A model generated the notes under the pieces. It was not told the DNA's origin, searched no databases, and saw only the letters and a program-made list of their open reading frames with translations. This document shows positions 1 to 7,313 of a stretch of DNA of 25,624 bases, piece by piece. The translations under genes were made by a program, and so were the position numbers. Location: contig JAZKEM010000019.1 in assembly GCA_040387055.1 (NCBI GenBank), positions 1 to 25,624 on the forward strand, in the 5' to 3' direction. Each line of letters begins with the position of its first letter. Position 1 is the first letter of the stretch. The DNA is from Stenotrophobium sp040387055. Lineage in GTDB: Bacteria; Pseudomonadota; Gammaproteobacteria; Nevskiales; Nevskiaceae.

Positions 1-16
1 CGCTCCTACAAAAGAT

Positions 17-1339
17 TTAGAGACGATCTCTCGCGCTTGCAGCATGCGCCTGTAGCCCTTCAGCATCCGCAATCGCACCAGCAATCTTCGCCAGTTCGCT
101 CGCGCCTTTCGGGCTGCACTCAATCAAGCTGCTGCGCTTCTGGAATTCGTAAACACCGAGCGGATTCGAGAAACGCGCGGCGCGTGAGGTCGGCAGCACA
201 TGGTTAGGGCCTGCACAGTAATCGCCGAGTGCTTCTGGCGTGTGACGACCAAGGAACACGGCACCGGCGTGACGAATTTTCGGCAGCCAGTCGCGTGGTG
301 CGTCGACTGACAACTCCAAGTGCTCAGGTGCAATTTGATTCGACAATGTAATGGCTTCGTCGAGATCACGCGTTGCAATCAAGGCGCCACGATTTTTCAG
401 TGAAGCACGCACAGTGACTTCGCGCGGCAGTTCGCTCATACGCTTGGCCATCGCATCGGCGACGCGATTGAGGAATTCCACATCTGGCGACAGCAGGATC
501 GACTGCGAGTCTTCACCGTGTTCAGCTTGCGAGAACAGATCCATCGCAATCCAGCCCGGATCGGTTTTTCCATCGCAGATCACAACGATCTCGGATGGAC
601 CAGCAATCGAGTCGATACCGACCTGACCAAAAACAATGCGCTTTGCGGCAGCAACGTAGGCGTTGCCGGGACCAACAATTTTGTCGACTGGTGGAATCGT
701 TTTCGTGCCATATGCGAGCGCAGCAACTGCTTGCGCGCCACCGACGGTGAAGACGCGATCAACGCCTGCGAGATGCGCGGCAGCGAGGACGACAGAATTC
801 AACTCACCACCCGGCGCAGGCACCACCATGATGACTTCGCGCACACCCGCGACTTTCGCGGGGATTGCATTCATCAAAACGGATGACGGATACGCAGCTT
901 TTCCGCCGGGGACATAAAGGCCCGCGCGATCCAGTGGCGTGACCATCTGGCCAAGCTGATTGCCGTGTTCATCGGTAAACGAGAACGGCGCAATCGCCTG
1001 ATGTTCGGCGTAGGCGCGGATGCGCTGTGCAGCCGCTTCAAGCGCGGTACGCAATGCGACGGGCTGTGCATCCCAGGCAGCCTTGCGTTGTTCAACGCTG
1101 ACTTCCAGCTCAGCAACGCTAGTGACATTGCGACGATCAAACTTGTTGGTGAGTTCCAGCAGCGCAGCATCGCCGCGCGTGCGCACATCAGCAACGATGC
1201 GCTCAACCGCTTGGGTTACATCTGAACTTTGCTCAGGCGCACGATCCATCAACGACGCAAATGCTGCGTCGAAGTTTGCATCGCGCGTATCGAGGCGAGT
1301 GATTTCCACTTGGTCGCGCGAGGGCGCGCGGTCAACCAC
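17..1339 (-). CDS. hisD: Histidinol dehydrogenase
   Basis: HisD catalyses the last two oxidations of histidine synthesis, L-histidinol to L-histidine, using NAD and zinc in the cytoplasm. The 440-residue chain is full length. The family signature around residues 222-256 (IVGPGNAYVAAAKR ... GPSEI) is present. Residues matching the E. coli zinc ligands are visible with a constant 12-13 residue offset: Gln271, His274, Asp373 and His432. The catalytic Glu-His pair is at 339-340. The start is GTG at 1339, preceded by a GAGG ribosome-binding site. It overlaps the end of hisG by 8 bp, so translational coupling is likely. It is the last gene of the minus-strand string in this window; hisC probably follows to the left, but that lies outside. 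Identity is secure, and only the exact start is open. Confidence 0.97.
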   Translation of the reverse strand: MVDRAPSRDQVEITRLDTRDANFDAAFASLMDRAPEQSSDVTQAVERIVADVRTRGDAALLELTNKFDRRNVTSVAELEVSVEQRKAAWDAQPVALRTALEAAAQRIRAYAEHQAIAPFSFTDEHGNQLGQMVTPLDRAGLYVPGGKAAYPSSVLMNAIPAKVAGVREVIMVVPAPGGELNSVVLAAAHLAGVDRVFTVGGAQAVAALAYGTKTIPPVDKIVGPGNAYVAAAKRIVFGQVGIDSIAGPSEIVVICDGKTDPGWIAMDLFSQAEHGEDSQSILLSPDVEFLNRVADAMAKRMSELPREVTVRASLKNRGALIATRDLDEAITLSNQIAPEHLELSVDAPRDWLPKIRHAGAVFLGRHTPEALGDYCAGPNHVLPTSRAARFSNPLGVYEFQKRSSLIECSPKGASELAKIAGAIADAEGLQAHAASARDRL

Positions 1340-1964
1340 GCTCCACCACCTCGCGCAGACGATCCAGCCAGTCCTGCACCATCGCGTGTTTGGTTTTCAT
1401 CGACGCTTTGTTCACAACCATGCGCGCGCTGATCTGCGTGATGATTTCAGTTTCGATCAGGCCATTGGCCTTCAGCGTGTTGCCGGTATCGACCAGATCA
1501 ACAATCACATCAGCCAGACCCACCAACGGCGCGAGTTCCATCGAGCCGTAGAGCTTGATCATCTCGACCTGTTGGCCCTTGGCGGCGTAGTGACGGCGCG
1601 TGAGTTCCAGATATTTGGTAGCGACGCGCAGACGGCGGATGCCGTCATGCGGCGGTGCATCTTTCTTTTGTGCGATCGACAAACGGCAGCGTGCGATGCC
1701 CAGATCCAGTGGCTCGTACAACGCTTCGCCGCCATGCTCCATCAGCACGTCTTTGCCGGTGATGCCCATGTCCGCCGCGCCGTATTCGACAAACGTCGGA
1801 ACGTCAGCCGGTCGGATGATCAGCAGGCTGATGTTCGGATGATTGGTCGGCACGCGCAGCAGGCGGCCGATGTCGCCCGCTGGTTTGAGGCCAATCTTGG
1901 CCAAAAGCGGAAGGCTATCTTCGAGAATGCGGCCCTTGGAAAGAGCAATGGTCAACGTGGTCAT
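1332..1964 (-). CDS. hisG: ATP phosphoribosyltransferase, short form
   Basis: HisG condenses ATP with PRPP in the first committed step of histidine synthesis. The protein has 210 residues, which is the short (HisG-S) form. It starts MTTLTIALSKGRILEDSLPL, and the phosphate-binding segment DLVDTGNTLKANGL lies near residues 155-170. The C-terminal regulatory domain of the long form (about 300 residues) is missing. Family knowledge says the short form works with HisZ, a HisS paralogue. No hisZ is seen in this window, so it should be encoded elsewhere. The ATG at 1964 lies 5 bp after the murA stop, and its stop overlaps the hisD GTG start, so murA-hisG-hisD looks like one transcription unit. Confidence 0.96.
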   Translation of the reverse strand: MTTLTIALSKGRILEDSLPLLAKIGLKPAGDIGRLLRVPTNHPNISLLIIRPADVPTFVEYGAADMGITGKDVLMEHGGEALYEPLDLGIARCRLSIAQKKDAPPHDGIRRLRVATKYLELTRRHYAAKGQQVEMIKLYGSMELAPLVGLADVIVDLVDTGNTLKANGLIETEIITQISARMVVNKASMKTKHAMVQDWLDRLREVVERG

Positions 1965-1969
1965 AAGGC

Positions 1970-3235
1970 TTACATTAAATTAGTGACGCGCTTCATGCGC
2001 GCGCCGAGTGCGGCGAATTTACCTTCGATATCTTCGTAGCCGCGATCCATGTGATAGATGCGGTCGATGATAGTTTGGCCCTCTGCGCACAGCGCAGCAA
2101 TGACGAGTGCGGCTGAAGCGCGCAGGTCCGTCGACATAATGGGCGCAGCCATGAGGCGCTCTTTACCAGTAACAATGGCGAGGCTGCCTTCAATGCGAAT
2201 GTCCGCGCCCAAACGTAGCAGTTCTTGCGCGTGCATGAAACGATTTTCAAAAATCGTTTCGCGAATCGTGCCGACGCCTTCAGCCACACAATTCATTGCC
2301 ATGAACTGTGCTTGCATATCCGTTGGAAAACCCGGATGCGGCATGGTGTGAATGTTGACGGCTTTCGGACGACGGCCCTGCATATCAACTTCAATAAAGT
2401 CGGTGCCAGTGCGCACAATTGCACCCGCTTGCTGCAGCTTGACCAATACCGCATCGAGCAGCGCAGGATCAGTCTTGTTCACACGTACGCAACCGCGCGT
2501 AGCGGCAGCGGCAACGAGAAAGGTTCCAGTCTCAATGCGATCCGGCAGAACCGGATGCGTTGCTTCGTGCAACGCTTTAACGCCCTGAATACGAATGGTA
2601 GTGGTGCCATCGCCAACAATCTTGGCGCCCATGGCGCGAAGGCAATTCGCCAGATCAACCACTTCTGGTTCGCGTGCAGCATTTTCCAGAACGGTTTCGC
2701 CATCAGCGAGTACCGCAGCCATCATCAGGTTTTCAGTACCGGTGACGGTGACGGTATCAAACATGATGCGCGCGCCTTTGAGGCGGCTGCATTTAGCGTG
2801 GATAAACCCGCCTTCGAGTTTGATCTCGGCGCCCATCGCCTCTAAACCCATCAAGTGCAAGTTCACCGGACGCGCACCGATGGCGCAGCCGCCGGGAAGT
2901 GATACATGTGCTTCGCCACGAGCAGCGAGCAGTGGGCCCAGCACGAGAATCGACGCACGCATAGTGCGCACGAGTTCATACGGCGCAATGCAGGTGGTGA
3001 TGCTGCTGGCGTTGATGGTGATCTCGTGCGAGCCCGGCTGTTGCACGTCCACACCCATCTGCGTGAGCAGTTTTTTGGTGGTGCCGATGTCCCACAACTT
3101 GGGCACGTTGGTGACGTGAAGCGGCTCGTTGGAAAGCAGACCCGCGCAGAGAATTGGCAACGCCGCGTTCTTGGCACCGCTGGCGGAGATTTCGCCCTTG
3201 AGAGGGCCGCTTTCTGCTACGACGAATTTATCCAT
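1970..3235 (-). CDS. murA: UDP-N-acetylglucosamine 1-carboxyvinyltransferase
   Basis: MurA transfers enolpyruvate from PEP to UDP-GlcNAc, the first committed cytoplasmic step of peptidoglycan synthesis. The 421-residue length is normal. The catalytic loop reads VSLPGGCAIGARPV, with the active Cys at residue 117 (Cys115 in E. coli). A Cys rather than Asp at this position predicts sensitivity to fosfomycin. The N-terminal SGAKNAALP motif (residues 19-27) is also present. The ATG at 3235 follows a purine-rich stretch (AAGAAGAAAAG) acting as ribosome-binding site. It is downstream of ibaG, as in many Gammaproteobacteria. A palindromic repeat at 3256-3328 occupies most of the gap and would lie in the transcript just upstream of this gene. 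Confidence 0.98.
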   Translation of the reverse strand: MDKFVVAESGPLKGEISASGAKNAALPILCAGLLSNEPLHVTNVPKLWDIGTTKKLLTQMGVDVQQPGSHEITINASSITTCIAPYELVRTMRASILVLGPLLAARGEAHVSLPGGCAIGARPVNLHLMGLEAMGAEIKLEGGFIHAKCSRLKGARIMFDTVTVTGTENLMMAAVLADGETVLENAAREPEVVDLANCLRAMGAKIVGDGTTTIRIQGVKALHEATHPVLPDRIETGTFLVAAAATRGCVRVNKTDPALLDAVLVKLQQAGAIVRTGTDFIEVDMQGRRPKAVNIHTMPHPGFPTDMQAQFMAMNCVAEGVGTIRETIFENRFMHAQELLRLGADIRIEGSLAIVTGKERLMAAPIMSTDLRASAALVIAALCAEGQTIIDRIYHMDRGYEDIEGKFAALGARMKRVTNLM

Positions 3236-3255
3236 AGATCTTTTCTTCTTTAGTT

Positions 3256-3328
3256 TGTCATCCCGAGCATAGCGAGGGATCTAGCTTTAAGGTTAAACGC
3301 AAGATTCCTCACTGCGTTCGGAATGACA
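3256..3328. repeat. REP-like imperfect palindrome between ibaG and murA
   Basis: Two 27-nt arms (3256-3282 and 3302-3328) are inverted copies separated by 19 nt. The left arm begins TGTCATCCCGAGCATAGCGA and the complement of the right arm begins TGTCATTCCGAACGCAGTGA. The differences are all transitions, so many give G-U or G-C pairs in a folded RNA. Sequences of the type GTCATTCCGAACGCAGTGAG are, from memory, dispersed multicopy repeats in many bacterial genomes. It lies in the ibaG-murA transcript and may form a hairpin affecting mRNA processing or stability. Confidence 0.75.
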
Positions 3329-3334
3329 CTGAAA

Positions 3335-3556
3335 TTAAGCCGCGCGGGTTTTTAAAGCTAACGCGTGAATGTCACGGCCCATCTTGTCGCCCAATGCGGC
3401 GTACACCATGCGGTGCTGTGCCAACGGCAACTTGCCCGCGAAATCGGGGCAGATCACTTCAGCTTCAAAGTGCTGGCCATCATCGCCACGCACGATGACG
3501 GTTGCGTTTGGCAGACCAGCTTCAATCAGTTTCTTAATTTCGTCTTTGTTCATCAT
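3335..3556 (-). CDS. ibaG: BolA-family protein IbaG
   Basis: This is a small BolA-like protein of 73 residues. Members bind [2Fe-2S] clusters with monothiol glutaredoxins and are linked to acid resistance and envelope homeostasis. Visible hallmarks are the N-terminal MMNKDEIKKLIEAGLP helix, the VIVRGDDGQHFEAEVI segment, and the C-terminal QHRMVYAALGDKMGRDIHAL segment that forms the class II KH-like fold. I chose the ATG at 3556 because an AGTGGA ribosome-binding site sits 5-6 nt upstream. A GTG at 3565 (3 more residues) falls inside that site and is less likely. A second in-frame ATG lies at 3553. The gene is directly upstream of murA, the classic ibaG position. Upstream there is an ABC-2 exporter rather than mla genes. 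Confidence 0.9.
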   Translation of the reverse strand: MMNKDEIKKLIEAGLPNATVIVRGDDGQHFEAEVICPDFAGKLPLAQHRMVYAALGDKMGRDIHALALKTRAA

Positions 3557-3572
3557 TAATTCCACTCTAAAG

Positions 3573-3711
3573 AGTTTGCGAAAAAGCGTAGCGAGCGAAG
3601 GCGGGCCGTGCGAGGACGGAGCGCAGGAACCGCAGCATACAAATAGTATGTGAGGATTCCGAGCACCGCCCGCGTGCGGCCCGTCGAGCGCAGTAGCTTT
3701 GTCGCAAACTC
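3573..3711. repeat. Large imperfect palindromic repeat overlapping the permease stop codon
   Basis: The outermost arms are nearly perfect: GAGTTTGCGAAAAAGC (3573-3588) against the complement of 3696-3711, GAGTTTGCGACAAAGC. Inner arms pair less regularly around a central tip, GCATAC-aaat-AGTATG. The element fills the whole gap between the permease and ibaG, and its right edge covers two bases of the permease TGA stop. The internal tract with a 'tatgtgaggattccgagcaccgc'-type core resembles dispersed multicopy palindromes I remember from other Gammaproteobacteria, so a genomic repeat family is likely. On RNA it could form a long hairpin between the exporter and ibaG messages. Confidence 0.75.
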
Positions 3712-4477
3712 ATTTTTTCATCTTGTAGCCGGTGATCAACATCCACAAGCAGATGGTTGTCATCACGGCAAAAAATCCTGCGGTCCACATCAGGCTATGC
3801 CAAATGGAAACATCGGACACGCCGAAGAACCCAAAACGGAAGCCGTCAATCATGTAGAAGAACGGATTGAAGTGTGAAGCGTTGTACCAGAACGGCGGCA
3901 AGGCATGCACCGAGTAAAACACGCCAGACAAAAATGACATTGGCGTGATCAGAAAGTTGGTGAACGCAGCGATGTGATCAAACTTCTGCGCAACGATGCC
4001 TGCGATCAAACCCAACACCGCGAGGCTGCCGCTGGTGAGCACAAAGATTGCGATCAATGCGAGTGGTTGGTGAATCGGCAAATGCACGAATGGCAACACC
4101 ACAACAAGCATCGCACTCGCAACAATCAAAGTGCGTACGAGAGCGGCCAGAATGTACGCGAAGAACCATTCCCACGGACCCAGCGGCGCCATCTGCAGGA
4201 ACACCAGATTGCCCATGACCTTGGATTGAATCAGCGACGATGAAGTATTGGCGAAGGCGTTTTGAATCACCGTCATCATCACCAGGCCAGGCACCAGAAA
4301 CTCGGTGTAGCTCACGCCCGGATAAATCTCAGCACGGCCTTTCATGGCCTGTGCAAATACCAAGAGATAAAGCAGTGCGGTAATAACAGGCGCGGTGACA
4401 GTCTGGCCAAGCACGGCCCAGAAGCGCATCACTTCTTTTTTTAGGAGCGTGTAGAAGCCGCGTTGGTTAGGCGTCAT
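3710..4477 (-). CDS. yadH: ABC-2 type exporter permease (YadH-like)
   Basis: This is the inner-membrane permease of an ABC-2 exporter, 255 residues, with about six hydrophobic helices in the usual ABC-2 arrangement. The first follows an N-terminal amphipathic segment (FYTLLKKEVMRFW), and the last ends just before the basic C-terminus GYKMKK. The central stretch LSGVFYSVHALPPFWYNASH followed by NPFFYMIDGFRFGFFG is characteristic of the YadH/NodJ-like family. Its ATG overlaps the stop of the ATPase gene by 4 bp (ATGA), so the two are translationally coupled and should form one transporter. The substrate is unknown. Adjacency to ibaG-murA hints at an envelope role, but that is inference. Confidence 0.92.
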   Translation of the reverse strand: MTPNQRGFYTLLKKEVMRFWAVLGQTVTAPVITALLYLLVFAQAMKGRAEIYPGVSYTEFLVPGLVMMTVIQNAFANTSSSLIQSKVMGNLVFLQMAPLGPWEWFFAYILAALVRTLIVASAMLVVVLPFVHLPIHQPLALIAIFVLTSGSLAVLGLIAGIVAQKFDHIAAFTNFLITPMSFLSGVFYSVHALPPFWYNASHFNPFFYMIDGFRFGFFGVSDVSIWHSLMWTAGFFAVMTTICLWMLITGYKMKK

Positions 4478-5397
4478 ACACCCACCTCGGCTTTGCGACC
4501 GGTGAGTTCCACAAAGATGTCTTCAAGATCAGGATCGCGCGTCTGCACGTCTTCAATGGCCACGCCATCACGGCGCAACAGTGCAAACACGGAGCTGAAG
4601 CTGTTCTTGGAAGTTTCCAACTTCAGTTCAAGACTGCCGTTAATGTTGGCGGCGACCAAGGGCTGCAATTCCACCGGCAGCACCGTGCCTTCTGCCAGTT
4701 TCAGGCGCAGAAACCGGAAGGGGTGACGCGCCAGCAACTGCTGTGTCGTCTCCAGTGCTTTGATCTCGCCCTTGTCGATGATCGCGATGCGCTCGCACAT
4801 CTCTTGTGCTTCTTCGAGATAGTGCGTGGTCAGCACAACGGTGGTGCCCTTGCTGTGCAGATCCCGCATAAAGGCCCACAACGTGCGGCGCAACTCGACG
4901 TCTACGCCTGCGGTGGGCTCATCGAGAATAACGACGGGTGGCTTGTGCACCAGGGCCTGCGCAATCAGCACACGACGCTTCATGCCGCCGGAAAGGGCTC
5001 GCATCGAGACTTTGCGTTTTTCCCAGAGATCGAGACGCTGCAGCATTTCATCAATCCACGGCCACACTTCTTCGCCGCAGCCGTAATAGCCGGCTTGAAT
5101 GCGCAGCATGTCGGTCACGTTGAAAAACGGGTCGAACACCAACTCCTGCGGCACGATGCCGAGCAGGCGGCGCGCAGCGCGGAAATCACTGACCGTGTCG
5201 TGGCCGAGCACAGAAATGTTGCCCGCACTCGCTTGCACCAAGCCAGCGATGATGTTGATGAGGGTCGATTTACCCGCGCCGTTGGGGCCGAGCAGGCCGA
5301 AAAACTCGCCGCGCTGAATTTCAAATTCAACGCCTTTGAGGGCTTCGAGCTTGCCGTAGGTCTTGCGGACGCCGGAGATAGTGAGGGCGGCGGTCAT
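4474..5397 (-). CDS. yadG: ABC transporter ATP-binding protein (YadG-like)
   Basis: This is the cytoplasmic ATPase subunit of the ABC-2 exporter. With the ATG at 5397 it has 307 residues. Walker A is at 37-45 (GPNGAGKST), the Q-loop near 84, the signature LSGGM at 135-139, Walker B VVILDE at 155-160 and the switch His at 192 (TTHYLEEA). An accessory C-terminal region follows (residues 215-307). An in-frame TTG at 5430 would add 11 residues with no family resemblance, so I prefer the ATG. The sequence before the ATG contains TATAAT ending only 9 nt upstream and no ribosome-binding site, which suggests a very short leader or leaderless mRNA. It is divergent from phrB and is the first gene of the minus-strand string down to hisD. 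Confidence 0.93.
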   Translation of the reverse strand: MTAALTISGVRKTYGKLEALKGVEFEIQRGEFFGLLGPNGAGKSTLINIIAGLVQASAGNISVLGHDTVSDFRAARRLLGIVPQELVFDPFFNVTDMLRIQAGYYGCGEEVWPWIDEMLQRLDLWEKRKVSMRALSGGMKRRVLIAQALVHKPPVVILDEPTAGVDVELRRTLWAFMRDLHSKGTTVVLTTHYLEEAQEMCERIAIIDKGEIKALETTQQLLARHPFRFLRLKLAEGTVLPVELQPLVAANINGSLELKLETSKNSFSSVFALLRRDGVAIEDVQTRDPDLEDIFVELTGRKAEVGV

Positions 5398-5411
5398 AAG
5401 GGGCGAATTAT
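5398..5411 (-). promoter_or_regulatory. -10 element abutting the exporter ATPase start
   Basis: On the minus strand the sequence reads TATAATTCGCCCCTT then ATG. A consensus -10 hexamer lies at 5406-5411. A transcript starting about 7 nt downstream would begin at or next to the start codon. No good -35 was found at 16-18 bp spacing, and no Shine-Dalgarno sequence is present. A leaderless start is therefore an inference from spacing only. Confidence 0.4.
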
Positions 5412-5493
5412 ACGCGTGACGGCATGACAAACAGCCGCATCGGACAAGATAGTTTCTGCGTATTCCAACCCAACAACCCCTTATGCTTCCCCC

Positions 5494-6927
5494 ATGACGA
5501 CCGCCCTACTCTGGCTGCGCCGCGACCTGCGCCTCACTGACCACCCCGCCCTCATCGCCGCCTGCGAACGACATGAGCGGGTGCTGCCGATCTATATCCA
5601 TGCGCCAGACGAGGACGCTCCTTGGGCGCCGGGTGCCGCCAGCCGCTGGTGGCTGCATCACAGCCTCAAGGCTTTGGGCGATTCGTTCGCCGCCATCGGC
5701 GCGCCACTGATTATTCGAGAGGGTGACAGCCTCGCCACACTTCGGGCGCTGATCAAAGAGAGCGGCGCCTGCGCGGTCTACTGGAGCCGTCTGTACGAAC
5801 CCGCCGCCATCGCCCGCGATACGCGGGTGAAAGAAGCTCTGCGCAGCGACGGCATCGAAGCCGAAAGCTTCAATAGCGCACTGTTGTTTGAACCGTGGAC
5901 ACTGAAAACCCTGAGCGGCGAGCCTTATCGCGTGTTCACACCGTTTTGGCGCAACGCTTCTGCTCGCCTGCATTCTCCAGCACCTTTGGCCGCGCCAGAA
6001 CAAATCAGCGCGCCGAAGAAGCTGCCGAAAAGCCTGTCACTGGATGCCCTGAATCTGCTGCCCAAAATCCCTTGGGCCGACGGTTTTGCCCCACGCTGGC
6101 AACCGGGCGAAGCAGGCGCATTCGCCGCGCTAAACGAGTTCTGCGAAGAGCGCATGCCCGGCTACAAAGTCGAGCGCGATATTCCCTCGATCAACGCTAC
6201 CTCCTCACTCTCGCCTCATCTGCACTTCGGCGAGATCAGCCCACGTCAGATCGTCGCCCGTGCGCAGGCACAAGCCGCTAGCGATGACACCCCCGGCACG
6301 CTCGCAGGCAGCGAACACTTCGCCCGCGAAATCGGCTGGCGCGAGTTTGCGCATCACCTGCTCTTTCACTATCCCAAGACGCCAGACGAGCCGATGTACG
6401 CCAGCAAATTCGGCCGCTTCCCATGGCGCAAACGCGGCGAGTCTATTAATGACCTCGAAGCCTGGCAGCGCGGCCAGACCGGCATCCCGATTGTCGACGC
6501 TGGCATGCGCCAACTCTGGGCCACCGGCTGGATGCACAACCGCGTCCGCATGATCGTCGCCAGCCTGCTGACCAAGAACCTGCTGATCCCCTGGCAAGAC
6601 GGCGCGCATTGGTTTTGGGACACCCTCGTCGACGCCAGCCTCGCCAACAACACCCTCGGCTGGCAGTGGGTCGCCGGCTGCGGCGCCGACGCCGCACCCT
6701 ACTACCGCATCTTCAACCCGGTGCTTCAGAGCGCCAAGTTCGATCCGAATGGCATTTATCTGCGACGCTGGCTGCCGGAATTAGCGGCACTGCCCGATAA
6801 GGTCATACACACGCCGTGGGAACACCCCACTCAGCTAGCAGGGACGGGCTATCCCAAACCCATCGTTGACTTGGCCGACTCCCGAGTCCGGGCACTCGCT
6901 GCCTACGAGTCCATCAAATCCGGCTAG
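5494..6927 (+). CDS. phrB: Deoxyribodipyrimidine photolyase (class I CPD)
   Basis: This is a light-driven flavoenzyme that splits cyclobutane pyrimidine dimers in DNA. It has 477 residues, typical of class I. The N-terminal alpha/beta antenna-binding domain begins LLWLRRDLRLTDHPAL. The C-terminal FAD-binding helical domain contains HLHFGEISPRQI, EIGWREFAHHLLFHYP, GIPIVDAGMRQLWATGWMHN and LANNTLGWQWVAGCGADAAP. These include the conserved Trp and Asn residues around FAD. The ATG at 5494 has no Shine-Dalgarno sequence. TTATGCT lies 6 nt before CCCCC-ATG, resembling the short-leader arrangement of the divergent exporter gene. It stands alone, divergent from the exporter, with palindromes after its stop. 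A cryptochrome-like relative cannot be fully excluded, but the motifs favour photolyase. Confidence 0.95.
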   Translation: MTTALLWLRRDLRLTDHPALIAACERHERVLPIYIHAPDEDAPWAPGAASRWWLHHSLKALGDSFAAIGAPLIIREGDSLATLRALIKESGACAVYWSRLYEPAAIARDTRVKEALRSDGIEAESFNSALLFEPWTLKTLSGEPYRVFTPFWRNASARLHSPAPLAAPEQISAPKKLPKSLSLDALNLLPKIPWADGFAPRWQPGEAGAFAALNEFCEERMPGYKVERDIPSINATSSLSPHLHFGEISPRQIVARAQAQAASDDTPGTLAGSEHFAREIGWREFAHHLLFHYPKTPDEPMYASKFGRFPWRKRGESINDLEAWQRGQTGIPIVDAGMRQLWATGWMHNRVRMIVASLLTKNLLIPWQDGAHWFWDTLVDASLANNTLGWQWVAGCGADAAPYYRIFNPVLQSAKFDPNGIYLRRWLPELAALPDKVIHTPWEHPTQLAGTGYPKPIVDLADSRVRALAAYESIKSG

Positions 6928-6936
6928 GCTTAACTC

Positions 6937-6979
6937 CCTCTCCCCACGAACGTGGGGAGGGGCGGAAACATGTTTCCGC
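6937..6979. repeat. Two adjacent palindromes after phrB
   Basis: The first palindrome, 6937-6962, forms a 12-bp stem with one G-U pair and a 2-nt centre (CCTCTCCCCACG-aa-CGTGGGGAGGGG). The second, 6962-6979, is an 18-bp perfect palindrome, GCGGAAACATGTTTCCGC. They sit 10 nt after the phrB stop. Neither is followed by a T run, so they are not standard intrinsic terminators. They may protect the phrB 3' end, or be remnants of a dispersed CCCTCTCCCC-type repeat. Confidence 0.6.
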
Positions 6980-7028
6980 GGGTGAGTGGCTCTCTGTAAA
7001 ACGCATTCCCTTTCGTGACGCAATACTC

Positions 7029-7074
7029 GGGACAAGCTGTAATTACATCCGTTATAATTTCAGCATTAACGGAG
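7029..7074 (+). promoter_or_regulatory. Promoter and probable operator of the toxin-antitoxin pair
   Basis: A perfect -10 hexamer TATAAT lies at 7053-7058. A partial -35, GGGACA, is at 7029-7034 with an 18-bp spacer. Two inverted repeats overlap it: the perfect palindrome TGTAATTACA at 7039-7048 in the spacer, and CCGTTA/TAACGG arms (7049-7054 and 7067-7072) bracketing the -10. A GGAG ribosome-binding site is at 7071-7074. Toxin-antitoxin operons are commonly autorepressed by the antitoxin, so these repeats are plausible AbrB-type binding sites (inference). Confidence 0.6.
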
Positions 7075-7080
7075 CCCACC

Positions 7081-7305
7081 ATGAAACTCAAAATCACCAC
7101 CATCGGCAATTCAGTCGGCGTAGTCCTGCCCAAAGAACTGCTCGCACGCCTGCGCGTCGAGAAAGGCGACGAACTCTTCGTGACCGAAACCCCAGACGGC
7201 ATCAAGCTCATGCCGCACGACCCAGTGTTTGCCCAACAGATGGAAGTGGCCGAACGCGTCATGCGCAAGCGCCGCACCATGCTGCGCAAGCTTGCTGACA
7301 GCTGA
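7081..7305 (+). CDS. AbrB/MazE/SpoVT-family antitoxin
   Basis: This is a 74-residue DNA-binding antitoxin. The N-terminus MKLKITTIGNSVGVVLPKEL and the following VEKGDELFV segment are the standard swapped-hairpin AbrB fold. The C-terminal third (residues 50-74) is charged, with Arg/Lys-rich MRKRRTMLRKL, and is the likely toxin-binding tail. I start it at the ATG at 7081 because it has a GGAG site at good spacing and follows the TATAAT promoter. Upstream in-frame extensions would run through the promoter. The stop lies 8 bp before the toxin ATG, so the two are co-expressed. Pairing an AbrB-type antitoxin with a Doc toxin, instead of Phd as in phage P1, is a known alternative arrangement. Confidence 0.9.
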   Translation: MKLKITTIGNSVGVVLPKELLARLRVEKGDELFVTETPDGIKLMPHDPVFAQQMEVAERVMRKRRTMLRKLADS

Positions 7306-7313
7306 GGTCCGCC

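Noticed and set aside
1020..2039. Long plus-strand open frame of 339 codons
   Set aside because: It lies antisense to hisD and hisG, has no recognisable protein features and no ribosome-binding site; it is a shadow of well-supported genes.
4723..5427. 234-codon plus-strand open frame
   Set aside because: It is antisense to the exporter ATPase; no domain and no start signals.
6937..6979. phrB terminator
   Set aside because: The stems are strong, but no T tract follows either one, so I list them only as palindromes.
7015..7080. Longer antitoxin starting at 7015
   Set aside because: The extension would run through the TATAAT promoter and the repeats and matches no family sequence; ATG 7081 has a good ribosome-binding site.
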